Positions 14,653 through 22,045 of a stretch of 26,632 bases of DNA are shown in pieces (positions within the stretch are counted from its first letter, which is position 1; every line of letters starts with the position of its first letter). The notes under the pieces were generated by a model, which was given only the letters and a program-made list of their open reading frames with translations, ran no database searches and was not told where the DNA came from. This DNA comes from Rhodococcus_D sp039923155. GTDB taxonomy: Bacteria > Actinomycetota > Actinomycetes > Mycobacteriales > Mycobacteriaceae. Where the stretch lies: the NCBI GenBank assembly GCA_039923155.1, contig JBDTDI010000229.1:1-26632 (forward strand), read 5' to 3'. Made by a program: the position numbers and the translations under genes.

Positions 14653-15399
14653 ATGGACCTACAGCTGAGCGGACGCCGGGCCCTGGTCACCGGCGGCACC
14701 AAGGGGATCGGACGCGCCGTCGTCGAGGCCCTCGTCGCGGAGGGCGCGCAGGTCGCCTTCTGCGCCCGCGACGCCGCCGGGGTGGCCGAGGCGGCCGCGG
14801 CCACGGGCGCGCGCGGCACCGTGCTCGACGTCGGTGACGCCGACGGCCTGGCTGCGTGGGTGGCGAGCGCCGCGGCGGAGCTGGGGGGCATCGACGTGGC
14901 CGTCAGCAACGTCAGCGCCCTGGCCATTGGGCCAGGGGAAGCCAACTGGCGCAGCAGCTTCGAGGTTGACCTGCTCGGCGCCGTACGGCTGTTCGAAGCC
15001 GCCCGCGAGCACCTGCTGGCCAGCGGGGTCGGGTCGTTCGTGACCGTGTCCAGCGTTTCCGGACGCGAGATCGACTTCGCCTCGGGCTCCTACGGCGTGA
15101 TGAAGGCGGCCCTCGTGCACTACACGCAGGGTCTGGCCCTCGAGCTGGCCGGGCACGGGGTGCGCGCCAACACGGTCTCGCCCGGCAACACCTTCTTCCC
15201 GGGTGGGGTGTGGGAGACCATCCAGCGGGAGAACACCGAGCTCTACGACGCCGCGCTGGCCCTGAACCCGACCGGTCGGATGGCCAGGCCCCAGGAGATC
15301 GCCGATGCGGTGGTGTTCCTGGCCAGCCCCCGCTCGAGCTTCACCAGCGGTGCGCACCTGGTGGTCGACGGTGCCCTGACCCGGGGCGTGCAGCTCTAG
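14653..15399 (+). CDS. SDR family oxidoreductase
   Basis: This 248-aa classical short-chain dehydrogenase has the NAD(P)-binding TGGTKGIGRA at residues 14-23, a central NVSALA in place of the usual NNAG/NAG, and the active site Ser (VSSVSG) with YGVMK supplying Tyr and Lys. It ends GAHLVVDGALTRGVQL. ATG 14653 has GGAAGG 6 nt upstream. It probably reduces or oxidises an alcohol/ketone; the substrate is unknown. It is close behind the amidase gene. Confidence 0.9.
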   Translation: MDLQLSGRRALVTGGTKGIGRAVVEALVAEGAQVAFCARDAAGVAEAAAATGARGTVLDVGDADGLAAWVASAAAELGGIDVAVSNVSALAIGPGEANWRSSFEVDLLGAVRLFEAAREHLLASGVGSFVTVSSVSGREIDFASGSYGVMKAALVHYTQGLALELAGHGVRANTVSPGNTFFPGGVWETIQRENTELYDAALALNPTGRMARPQEIADAVVFLASPRSSFTSGAHLVVDGALTRGVQL

Positions 15400-15406
15400 G
15401 CAGGGT

Positions 15407-15412
15407 TACCGT
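15407..15412 (+). promoter_or_regulatory. Candidate -10 element (TACCGT) for leaderless DUF3054 mRNA
   Basis: TACCGT lies 7 nt before GTG 15420. Confidence 0.4.
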
Positions 15413-15419
15413 CGCTGCT

Positions 15420-15827
15420 GTGACCACCACCGCCCGCACGACCGCACCCGCCACGTCCCGGACCGCGGCGCTGGCCCTGCTGGCCGACGTGGTGGCGGTC
15501 GCGGTGTTCGTGCTCATCGGCCGACGCAGCCACGACGAGACGTCGGCGCTGCTGGGGTTCCTGCACACGGCGTGGCCCTTCCTGGCTGGGCTCGGAGTGG
15601 GGTGGTGGTCGCTGCGGGCCTGGCGTCGGCCCACCCGGCTGTGGCCCGAGGCGGTGATCATCTGGTTGATCACGGTGGTGGTCGGCAACCTGGCGCGCGT
15701 GCTCAGCGGCCAGGGGACCGCGTTGTCGTTCGTCATCGTCACCCTGGTGGTGCTGGCTGCGTTCCTGCTCGGCTGGCGTGCGGTGTTCGCCGCGGTGCAG
15801 CGCCGCCGAGCCACAACCGGCAAGTAG
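15420..15827 (+). CDS. DUF3054 membrane protein
   Basis: This 135-aa protein has four hydrophobic helices (about 17-37, 50-68, 78-97, 101-121). The pattern FVLIGRRSHDE, GFLHTAWPFLAGLGVGWW and WPEAVIIWLITVVVGNLARVLSGQGTALSFVIV is typical of DUF3054, a function-unknown actinobacterial family. GTG 15420 fits a leaderless start. It is convergent with pgi. Confidence 0.88.
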   Translation: MTTTARTTAPATSRTAALALLADVVAVAVFVLIGRRSHDETSALLGFLHTAWPFLAGLGVGWWSLRAWRRPTRLWPEAVIIWLITVVVGNLARVLSGQGTALSFVIVTLVVLAAFLLGWRAVFAAVQRRRATTGK

Positions 15828-15881
15828 CACGCTTCTCGTACGCACTCGACGCACTTTTCGTGCAAGGAGGGTGCTACTTGC
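15820..15881. terminator. Inverted repeat between convergent DUF3054 and pgi genes
   Basis: GCAAGTAGCAC (15820-15830) and GTGCTACTTGC (15871-15881) are perfect complements; the left arm covers the DUF3054 stop codon. A smaller GCAC/GTGC hairpin with a TTTTC loop lies between the arms. The position between convergent genes suggests a bidirectional terminator. Confidence 0.5.
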
Positions 15882-15897
15882 GGGGGTTGCGGCGCCC

Positions 15898-17571
15898 TCA
15901 GACGGCGCGGCCGCGCCCGGCGCGGTACCAGCGCACCAGCGCGTCGGTGGAGGAGTCGCTCTGCGGCGCGGGGGCGTCGGTGTCGGTGAGGACGGGGGTG
16001 AGCTGCTGGGCCTGGGTCTTGCCCAGCTCCACCCCCCACTGGTCGAAGCTGTCGATGCCAAAGATGACACCCTCGGTGAACACCACGTGCTCGTACAGCG
16101 CCACCAGCTGGCCCACCACCGACGGCGTGAGCCGAGGCGCCAGGATCGACGTGGTGGGCCGGTTGCCGGGCATCACCTTGTGCGGCACCACGTCGGCCGC
16201 CGTGCCCTCCGCGGCGATCTCCTGCGCGGTCTTGCCGAAGGCCAGCACCTGGGTCTGGGCGAAGAAGTTGCTCATCAACAGGTCGTGCATGCTGCCCTCA
16301 CCGTCCATCGTGGGCAGGTCCTCCAGCGGCTCGGCAAAGCCGATGAAGTCCGCGGGCACCAGCCGGGTGCCCTGGTGCAGCAGCTGGTAAAAGGCGTGCT
16401 GGCCGTTGGTTCCCGGTTCGCCCCAGTAGATCTCACCGGTTCCGGTGGTGACGGGGGAGCCGTCGGCGCGCACCGACTTGCCGTTGCTCTCCATGGTCAG
16501 CTGCTGCAGGTAGGCGGGGAACCGGGCCAGGTCGTTGGAGTAGGGCAGCACGGCCTTGGCGTCGGCTCCGGCCACCGCCGAGCTCCACACCCCGAGCAGG
16601 CCCATGATCACCGGGGCGTTCTCGGCCAGCGGGGCCGTGCGGAAGTGGGTGTCCATCTGGTGGAACCCTTCCAGCAGCTCGGTGAACGGGCCCGCGCCGA
16701 TCGCGCACATCACCGACAGCCCGATGGCCGAGTCGACGGAGTAGCGCCCGCCCACCCAGTCCCAGAAGCCGAACATGTTGGCGGTGTCGATTCCGAACGC
16801 GGAGACCTTGTCGGCGTTGGTGCTGACGGCGACGAAGTGCTTGGCCACCACCCCCCCACCATCCCCGTCGCCCGCGAGCCCCTCGAGCACCCAGCGCTTG
16901 GCCGCGGTCGCGTTGGTCAGCGTCTCCAGGGTGCCGAACGTCTTGGACGCCACGATGAACAGCGTCCTGGCCGGGTCCAGGCCGACGGTCTTGGCGACCA
17001 GGTCGGCCGGGTCGACGTTGGACACGAACCGGACGTCGACGTCGGAGCAGTAGTGGCGCAGCGCCTGGTGGATCATCACCGGCCCCAGGTCGGAACCGCC
17101 GATCCCGATGTTCACCACCGTCGTGATCCGCTCGCCGGTGGCGCCCGTCCACGCCCCGGAGCGCAGCCGGTCGGTGAAGGCGGCCATCCGGTCCAGCACC
17201 TCGTGCACGTCGGCCACCACGTCCTGGCCGTCGACGGTGAGCTCGGCCTCGCGCGGCAGCCGCAGCGCGGTGTGCAGCACGGCCCGGTCCTCGCTGGTGT
17301 TGATGTGCTCGCCCGCGAACATGGCGTCACGACGAGCCGGTAGATCCACGGCCTCGGCCAGCGCGATGAGCTGTCGCATTGTTTCGCGCGTGACGCGTTG
17401 CTTTGAGTAGTCGATGCGTAGCTCAGCGGCGTCGATAACGAGGTCGCGGCCGCGTTCGGGATCGGCGGCGAAGATCTCCCGCAGGTGCAGGCCAACGATC
17501 TCGTCGTGGTGGGTGAGCAGGGTGCGCCAGGCGTCGGTGGTGGTGACGTCGGTGGGCTTCGCGGAAGTCAT
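15898..17571 (-). CDS. pgi: Glucose-6-phosphate isomerase
   Basis: This 557-aa enzyme interconverts glucose 6-phosphate and fructose 6-phosphate in the cytoplasm. Family motifs are present: VVNIGIGGSDLGP, IVASKTFGTLET, the PGI signature region GGRYSVDSAIGLS (usually SVWSAIG), GEPGTNGQHAFYQLLHQG with catalytic Glu and His, and DSFDQWGVELGK with catalytic Lys. Length is normal. ATG 17571 is chosen because it gives the usual N terminus and CACGAT lies 6 nt upstream; a longer frame to 17874 would cross an intrinsic-terminator-like hairpin and the divergent DUF2277 gene. It stands alone. Confidence 0.97.
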   Translation of the reverse strand: MTSAKPTDVTTTDAWRTLLTHHDEIVGLHLREIFAADPERGRDLVIDAAELRIDYSKQRVTRETMRQLIALAEAVDLPARRDAMFAGEHINTSEDRAVLHTALRLPREAELTVDGQDVVADVHEVLDRMAAFTDRLRSGAWTGATGERITTVVNIGIGGSDLGPVMIHQALRHYCSDVDVRFVSNVDPADLVAKTVGLDPARTLFIVASKTFGTLETLTNATAAKRWVLEGLAGDGDGGGVVAKHFVAVSTNADKVSAFGIDTANMFGFWDWVGGRYSVDSAIGLSVMCAIGAGPFTELLEGFHQMDTHFRTAPLAENAPVIMGLLGVWSSAVAGADAKAVLPYSNDLARFPAYLQQLTMESNGKSVRADGSPVTTGTGEIYWGEPGTNGQHAFYQLLHQGTRLVPADFIGFAEPLEDLPTMDGEGSMHDLLMSNFFAQTQVLAFGKTAQEIAAEGTAADVVPHKVMPGNRPTTSILAPRLTPSVVGQLVALYEHVVFTEGVIFGIDSFDQWGVELGKTQAQQLTPVLTDTDAPAPQSDSSTDALVRWYRAGRGRAV

Positions 17572-17577
17572 GGCCCC

Positions 17578-17583
17578 ATCGTG
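17578..17583 (-). promoter_or_regulatory. Candidate -10 element (CACGAT) of pgi
   Basis: CACGAT is 6 nt from ATG 17571, the same element and spacing as before the amidase gene at 13619. Confidence 0.4.
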
Positions 17584-17660
17584 GCCCTGCGGGGGTCGAA
17601 GTGCCATGAGCACCGGAGGCGATGCGCCCCTCCGGCAGGCCCGTAACGCAAACGGACACA

Positions 17661-17710
17661 AAGGAATTAAAAGGGTTCCTCGCCCACCGGGGGGTGTGGA
17701 CGAGGAACCC
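17661..17710 (-). terminator. Intrinsic-terminator-like hairpin upstream of pgi
   Basis: The 10-bp arms GGGTTCCTCG (17673-17682) and CGAGGAACCC (17701-17710) are perfect complements, with a CCAC/GTGG inner stem. On the minus strand the stem is followed by TTTTAATTCCTT, a rare U-tract for this genome. TATTCT on the minus strand (17716-17721) could start a transcript right at the hairpin. Confidence 0.6.
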
Positions 17711-17752
17711 GGATCAGAATAACAGCATGGACACGAACGTGGGAGGTGTTCG

Positions 17753-17758
17753 TAAACT
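17753..17758 (+). promoter_or_regulatory. Candidate -10 element (TAAACT) of the DUF2277 gene
   Basis: TAAACT lies 8 nt before ATG 17767; TGGACA at 17728-17733 is a possible -35 with a 19-bp spacer. Confidence 0.4.
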
Positions 17759-17766
17759 CTGCGGGC

Positions 17767-18036
17767 ATGTGCCGCAACATTCGCACCCTGCACAACTTCG
17801 CGCCGCCGGCCACCGACGAGGAGGTGAGTGCCGCAGCGCTGCAGTACGTGCGCAAGATCAGCGGCAGCACCCATCCCTCGACGGCGAACCAGGCGGCCGT
17901 CGACCGTGCCGTGGCCGCCGTCGCCGAGGCCACCCGCGCGCTGCTGGGCGAGCTGGTGACCACGGCCGCACCGAAGGACCGCGGCGTCGAGGCGGCCAGG
18001 GCACGGCAGCGCTCAGCGGCCCGCTTTGCCCGCTGA
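17767..18036 (+). CDS. DUF2277 family protein
   Basis: This 89-aa protein begins MCRNIRTLHNFAPPATDEEV and contains AALQYVRKISGSTHPS and VTTAAPKDRGVEAARARQRSA, the DUF2277 pattern. Function is unknown. ATG 17767 is the family start and fits a leaderless transcript; an in-frame upstream ATG at 17746 would precede the promoter. It is divergent from pgi and convergent with the monooxygenase gene. Confidence 0.9.
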   Translation: MCRNIRTLHNFAPPATDEEVSAAALQYVRKISGSTHPSTANQAAVDRAVAAVAEATRALLGELVTTAAPKDRGVEAARARQRSAARFAR

Positions 18037-18065
18037 GGCGCCCGAACGACCACTCGCGGCCTCGC

Positions 18066-18377
18066 TCAGATGACGCCCTGCTCGGCGGTGCCCGCCGGGT
18101 GCGGGATGAGCACCTGCACGTCCAGCGGCACGCTGAGCAGACCCTTGAGCTCGGCACCGAGCTCGGTGAGGCCGGCGCCGGCGCCGTGGGTGCGCAGGTC
18201 CTCCTCGCTGGCCCACTTCTCGATCATGACCAGCCGGTCGCGGCCGGTGTGCAGCGCGTACCGCTCGCACCCGGCGTCCTCGGCGTGCACCCGGGCGATG
18301 GCCTTGGTCAGGGCGGCGATCACGGCGTCCCGTGACCCCTCGTTGGGAACAGCGGTGGCGACGACGACGACGGACAC
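18066..18377 (-). CDS. ABM-domain monooxygenase (putative quinol monooxygenase type)
   Basis: This 103-aa ferredoxin-like barrel protein contains VVVATAVPNEGSRDAVIAAL, the turn EDAGCERYALHTGRDRLVMIEKWASEEDLRTH, and a C-terminal strand VQVLIPHPAG, as in the antibiotic biosynthesis monooxygenase/YgiN family. These small dimeric proteins oxidise quinones or aromatic compounds without cofactor, or degrade haem; the substrate is not evident. GTG 18377 has GGAGGT 6 nt upstream. It is the last of three minus-strand genes spaced about 50 nt apart. Confidence 0.85.
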   Translation of the reverse strand: MSVVVVATAVPNEGSRDAVIAALTKAIARVHAEDAGCERYALHTGRDRLVMIEKWASEEDLRTHGAGAGLTELGAELKGLLSVPLDVQVLIPHPAGTAEQGVI

Positions 18378-18427
18378 GGGCGGACCTCCAGGTTGGTTGG
18401 TCCGACCGTAGCCGGGTCGTGGCCCCC

Positions 18428-18769
18428 TCAGGCCCAGCCGAGCTCGCCGAGGCGGGCGTCGTCGAGGCCGAAGTAGTGGCCGACCTCGTGCTTCACGGTG
18501 ATCTCCACCCGGTCGCGCACGTCCTGCGCGCTGGCGCACCGGGCGAGGATCGGCAGACGGTAGAGAGTGATGAGGTCAGGCATCGCCCCGGAGTAGAACT
18601 GCCCGCGGCGGTCCAGGGAGACACCGCGGTAGAGCCCCAGCAGGTTGGGGTCCTCGCCGTCCTCCACCTCGAAGCCCACGTTCTTGATCTGCTCGGACAG
18701 CTCGTGCGGCAGCTCGGCCAGCACCCGGGACATCTCTGCGGCGAAGTCGTCCTCGCTCATCTCGTACAC
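18428..18769 (-). CDS. Minimal zinc metallopeptidase family protein (HExxH)
   Basis: This 113-aa protein has the zincin motif HEVGHYFGLDD near its C-terminal end and ends RLGELGWA; LLGLYRGVSLDRR, then GAMPDLITLYRLPI, precede it, as in the actinobacterial minimal zincin/DUF1025 family. The target is unknown. GTG 18769 is preferred because CATGAT lies 6 nt before it; ATG 18760 (MSEDDF) and a frame start at 18802 are alternatives. Confidence 0.87.
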   Translation of the reverse strand: MYEMSEDDFAAEMSRVLAELPHELSEQIKNVGFEVEDGEDPNLLGLYRGVSLDRRGQFYSGAMPDLITLYRLPILARCASAQDVRDRVEITVKHEVGHYFGLDDARLGELGWA

Positions 18770-18775
18770 CCCACC

Positions 18776-18781
18776 ATCATG
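18776..18781 (-). promoter_or_regulatory. Candidate -10 element (CATGAT) of the zincin gene
   Basis: CATGAT on the minus strand lies 6 nt before GTG 18769. Confidence 0.35.
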
Positions 18782-18821
18782 ACGCGTGTCGACTTCGGGC
18801 ACGCCGCGGTTCCGGCCCAGC

Positions 18822-19520
18822 TCACCGCGCCGTGACGAAGGCCCTCGCCTGACGCACGTAGTCCAGGCCGGTCGCTGCGTCGGGTGCAGGGATGGCGACC
18901 CACTCCTTCATCGGTCGTCCCGGGCGGGGTGAGCAGGGTTGGCCCCGCCCGTCGGCGACCAGCTCGGTGACCCGGGAGGCGGCCAGCTTGACCACGAGGT
19001 CGGTGCCGGTGGCGAACGCGTAGAACTTTCCGCCCGTGCGGAGCCCGGGGGCGTGAAACATCCGGCCCTGCTCGTCGGTGGGGTGGTCGCGAAGAACCTC
19101 CGCGGCAACGGTCTCGAAGACGTCCACGACGTCGGTTCCCGAGCGGTCGAGCTCAGCGAGCTGGCGCTTGAGGGCAACGTGGCGGTAGGAGGACTCCACC
19201 AGCTCGGCGACCTCGTCGGGGTCGACGGCAAACGCCTGCAGGTCGAGCCCCACCCAACCGCTGGGCCCCCAGTACGCGGGGGCGCGGAAGCGTTCGTCGG
19301 CCAGCAGGGCGGGCCGCTCGTCGGGCTCGGGCTTGACCACCAGCAGGGCCGCAGTGTCCTCGGCGCGCTCGTAGATCGCGAAGATCTTGCCGTGGGCCCC
19401 CGCCCGGAAGGTCGGTCGGCCCCAGGCCACCTTCTCGATCGCCTCAGGCAGTGCGAGCGCCACGGTGCGAACGTCGGCCAGCAACGGGTCGTCGTCGGTG
19501 AAGGTCACGGGGTGCCCCAC
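18822..19520 (-). CDS. Fusion of a MmcQ/YjbR domain and a TfoX-N-like domain
   Basis: This 232-aa protein has two parts. Residues about 12-125 follow MmcQ/YjbR (ALPEAIEKVAWGRPTFRAG, GKIFAIYER, LLVVKPEPDER, YWGPSGWVGLDL). Residues about 138-212 follow TfoX-N-like proteins (EQGRMFHAPGLRTGGKFYAF, LVVKLAASRVTELVADGRG, RPMKEWVAI). Both families share a CyaY-like fold, and no enzyme activity is known for either. GTG 19520 lies 8 nt from TAGCGT; GTG 19508 (MTFTDD) is an alternative. It is the first of three minus-strand genes and is divergent from the thioesterase gene. Confidence 0.75.
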   Translation of the reverse strand: MGHPVTFTDDDPLLADVRTVALALPEAIEKVAWGRPTFRAGAHGKIFAIYERAEDTAALLVVKPEPDERPALLADERFRAPAYWGPSGWVGLDLQAFAVDPDEVAELVESSYRHVALKRQLAELDRSGTDVVDVFETVAAEVLRDHPTDEQGRMFHAPGLRTGGKFYAFATGTDLVVKLAASRVTELVADGRGQPCSPRPGRPMKEWVAIPAPDAATGLDYVRQARAFVTAR

Positions 19521-19528
19521 ACGGCCAG

Positions 19529-19558
19529 ACGCTATCGCAACCGTGAGAACCCGTTCTC
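19529..19558 (-). promoter_or_regulatory. Divergent promoter region with GAGAAC-CC-GTTCTC palindrome
   Basis: TAGCGT (19529-19534, minus strand) fits a -10 for the fusion gene. Eleven bases upstream lies a perfect 14-bp palindrome (19545-19558) with 6-bp arms, placed where a repressor would cover the -35. The regulator is unknown. Confidence 0.4.
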
Positions 19559-19608
19559 GTCCGATCTGCGCGGTGAGCCTCGAGGCGAGGACTGCCCCAC
19601 CCGCTCCG

Positions 19609-19614
19609 TAGGGT
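19609..19614 (+). promoter_or_regulatory. Candidate -10 element (TAGGGT) of the thioesterase gene
   Basis: TAGGGT lies 7 nt before GTG 19622, which fits a leaderless transcript. Confidence 0.4.
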
Positions 19615-19621
19615 CGTTCGA

Positions 19622-20362
19622 GTGGACGACCTGCTCCGGCTCACCGGACCCCCTGCCCAGGGGCGGGTGCTCACCGAGCACCGCCGGGTTCGCTCCGGTG
19701 ACGCGGACGCCAGCCGGGTCCTGCGCCTGGACGGGGTCGCCCGCTACGCCCAGGACATCGCCTTCGACGACCTGTTCGACGCAGCCGAGGACGGCGACCA
19801 CGGCGCGTGGGTGTTGCGCCGCACCGTGATCGAGGTGCACCGCATGCCGGTGTTCCACGAGCCGCTGAGGGTGCGCACGTGGTGCTCGGGGATCGGCGCC
19901 CGCTGGTGCACCAAGCGAACCACCCTCGACTCCGCCGACGGCTCACGGGTCGAGGTGGAGGGCTTCTGGGTCAACGTCGATCCGAGCACCGGCCGCCCAG
20001 CACCGCTACCGGCTCGAATGGTCGCCACCTTCCGCGCCGCGGCGGGGGACGAGCCGCTGCGCTGGCGGCGGATGCTCACCGGGCCGGTCGCCCAGGGGGC
20101 TGCCGCACACGAGTTCGCGCTGCGGGTCACCGACGTGGACTGGCTGGGACACCTCAACAACGCGACCTACTGGGCGGCGCTGGAGCAGGTGCTGGTCGGG
20201 CACACGTCGGGGCCGGTGGAGGCCGTCCTGGAGCACGCTGTCCCGGTCGATCCGGGGGAGCACCTGCGCCTGCGCACGAGCACCGACGGGGTGAGCCGGC
20301 ACGTCTGGTTCCTGGTCGAGGGTGCGGTGCGCGCGGTCGCAAGGGTTCGACCGCGGGCGTGA
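19622..20362 (+). CDS. Acyl-ACP thioesterase family protein (double hotdog)
   Basis: This 246-aa protein has two hotdog halves. The N-terminal half carries VLRLDGVARYAQDIAFDDL, WVLRRTVIEVHRMPVFHEPLRVRTWCSG and a GFWVNVDPSTGRPAPLP strand; the C-terminal half carries VTDVDWLGHLNNATYWAALEQ. This matches bacterial FatA/FatB-like acyl-ACP thioesterases, which release fatty acids from acyl carrier protein. The chain-length preference cannot be read. GTG 19622 fits a leaderless start. It is convergent with the BrkB gene, only 10 nt away. Confidence 0.85.
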   Translation: MDDLLRLTGPPAQGRVLTEHRRVRSGDADASRVLRLDGVARYAQDIAFDDLFDAAEDGDHGAWVLRRTVIEVHRMPVFHEPLRVRTWCSGIGARWCTKRTTLDSADGSRVEVEGFWVNVDPSTGRPAPLPARMVATFRAAAGDEPLRWRRMLTGPVAQGAAAHEFALRVTDVDWLGHLNNATYWAALEQVLVGHTSGPVEAVLEHAVPVDPGEHLRLRTSTDGVSRHVWFLVEGAVRAVARVRPRA

Positions 20363-20372
20363 CGCCACCACG

Positions 20373-21236
20373 CTAGCGGCGAGCACCCGGGTGCCACTGC
20401 TGCTGCAGAGCCAGGGTGAGGGCGAAGCCGAGCAGCAGCACGAGGTGGAGCAGGAACAACCACAGCCCGCTGGCCAGCGCACCACCGACGACGGTGAGCC
20501 CGCCCAACGGGGCGCCCAGATCCAGCGGAAGGGCGAGGAAGATGACCAGGCCCTGGCAGAACCCGGCCAGGCTCGCAGCGGTGAGGAACGCCCCCACCAG
20601 CAACGGACGCACCCGGAGCCGCCCGGCGGCGACGACCCGGAAGGTCCAGCCCACCGGGAACAGGAGCACCACCAGCACGGTGTAGTAACCGACGACCACC
20701 GCCAGCACGGTGGAACCGCCACCGCCGCGGTCCTGCAGATCGGCCACCAGGCCCGCGCCCCACAGGAGCAGCACGAGCAGCAGGGGGGTGGCCAGCACCA
20801 GCGGCACCACCGACGCTCGACCGCGCCAGCTCGTCCCGGGGTCGCGGTCGGCGGCGCCAGGGCCCTGCAGGCGGAGCAGCACCCGTCGCAGGCCCTCGCC
20901 GTAGACGGTGACGGGCACCACGGCCAGCACGGCGCCGAGCACCGAGACGTTGAGCCCGGCGTCGACCACCGTGCTCACCACCGCCGGTGCCCCGAGTCCG
21001 GCCGGCAACGCCTCACCCATCCGGGCCGCAAGCTCCTGCACCCGAGCGTCAGTGAGGACGAGCGCGCTCAGGCGCACCGCGACCACCAGCAGGGGCACGA
21101 CGGCAAGGGCGGAGAAGAAGGCCATGGCGGCGGCCAGCACGATCACGTCGTGACCACGCACCCGCTGCCACGACAGCTTCCAGATCGGGCGGGCGGACGC
21201 ACACCAGGACCTCGCCCGGGCGGTCGGGTGGTTCAC
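20373..21236 (-). CDS. YihY/BrkB family inner membrane protein
   Basis: This 287-aa protein has six hydrophobic segments. The first, in LAAAMAFFSALAVVPLLVVAVRL, is the BrkB/YihY family N-terminal motif, followed by SVLGAVLAVVPVTVYGEGLRRVLLRLQG and later membrane segments such as GWTFRVVAAGRLRVRPLLVGAFLTA. Function is uncertain; family members have been linked to complement resistance and envelope processes. GTG 21236 overlaps the stop of the upstream hydrolase gene in GTGA, so translation is probably coupled. Confidence 0.87.
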   Translation of the reverse strand: MNHPTARARSWCASARPIWKLSWQRVRGHDVIVLAAAMAFFSALAVVPLLVVAVRLSALVLTDARVQELAARMGEALPAGLGAPAVVSTVVDAGLNVSVLGAVLAVVPVTVYGEGLRRVLLRLQGPGAADRDPGTSWRGRASVVPLVLATPLLLVLLLWGAGLVADLQDRGGGGSTVLAVVVGYYTVLVVLLFPVGWTFRVVAAGRLRVRPLLVGAFLTAASLAGFCQGLVIFLALPLDLGAPLGGLTVVGGALASGLWLFLLHLVLLLGFALTLALQQQWHPGARR

Positions 21237-22009
21237 GCCTCGATCACGGGGAGCTCGGCCCGCAGGGCCCTGGCCAGCACCCCAGCGTGTCGGCCCGGCG
21301 CCGTCGCGTTCCCGGTCAGCACGGTCATGGCCACCGCAGCGGCCAGGCGGCCGGCCGCGTCACCGTGCCCGAGCAGGGTGTGTCCCTGCCCCGGCAGTCG
21401 GACCAGCACAGCCGAACCGGCCACGCCGCGAGCGCGGCGGACGAGATCGGCGCTCGCTGCGGGGCTGGTGATCGTGTCGTCGGTGCCGTGCAGCAGGACG
21501 ACGCGCTGACCGGCGAGCATCGATGGCGTCTCGACGGGGGTGACCCACGGTGCGAGCCCGACGACCAAGGCGACCGAGTCCTCACCGGCCACGTGCAGCG
21601 CGGCTCGGCCGCCCATCGAGTGCCCCACGACGGCGATCGGCACGTCCGGCCAGCGGCGACGGAGCTGCGCCAGCGCCCACCGGGCGTCGCGGACGGGCGA
21701 CTGCTCCGCACCGTTCCACCCCTGTAGCGCATTGACCAGCCGCACGACGGCGACCCGGCGTCGGCCACGGTCGGACCAGGCCGCCGCGGCCGCCACCGGC
21801 AACATCCGCAGCGTGGACGGACCCCACCGGGAGGCGGGCACCCGCGAGACGTCGGTGCCGCCGTGCAGCAGCAGCAGCACCCCCCGCGGCCGACGGGCGC
21901 CGTAGGTCCGCAGCAGCCGGGGCGCGGGAGACACCGGGAGGGCGGGGACGCGCACGGGGTCACGGTAGGGCGCCCGGCGCGCACCTGCCGGTTGAAAGGG
22001 CGTCCTCAT
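21233..22009 (-). CDS. Alpha/beta hydrolase
   Basis: This 258-aa protein has the oxyanion-hole region VLLLLHGG, the nucleophile elbow VVGHSMGGRAA with catalytic Ser, Asp in VLLHGTDDTITSP and a late catalytic His in LPGQGHTLLG. It is an esterase, lipase or peptidase of the dienelactone-hydrolase/BAAT-like group; the substrate is unknown. ATG 22009 (MRTPFQ) is chosen because the longer frame to 22975 is antisense to the TetR gene. It is divergent from the TetR regulator by 36 nt, the usual arrangement for direct control, and coupled to the BrkB gene downstream. Confidence 0.85.
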   Translation of the reverse strand: MRTPFQPAGARRAPYRDPVRVPALPVSPAPRLLRTYGARRPRGVLLLLHGGTDVSRVPASRWGPSTLRMLPVAAAAAWSDRGRRRVAVVRLVNALQGWNGAEQSPVRDARWALAQLRRRWPDVPIAVVGHSMGGRAALHVAGEDSVALVVGLAPWVTPVETPSMLAGQRVVLLHGTDDTITSPAASADLVRRARGVAGSAVLVRLPGQGHTLLGHGDAAGRLAAAVAMTVLTGNATAPGRHAGVLARALRAELPVIEA

Positions 22010-22032
22010 CCAGCGCGAACGGGCACCGGTGG

Positions 22033-22038
22033 CATGCT
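22033..22038 (+). promoter_or_regulatory. Candidate -10 element (CATGCT) of the TetR gene
   Basis: CATGCT lies 7 nt before GTG 22046. Confidence 0.3.
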
Positions 22039-22045
22039 GAGCACC

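Noticed and set aside
17572..17874. N-terminal extension of glucose-6-phosphate isomerase to 658 aa
   Set aside because: It would cross the terminator-like hairpin and the divergent DUF2277 gene, and the family begins near the chosen ATG.
19545..19558. LexA (SOS) box
   Set aside because: The actinobacterial box needs GAAC and GTTC separated by 4 nt; here the spacing is 2.
20342..20362. GGTTCGA resembling a tRNA T-loop
   Set aside because: It lies inside the 3' end of the thioesterase gene and no acceptor or anticodon arms can be formed around it. No tRNA or rRNA gene was found in the window.
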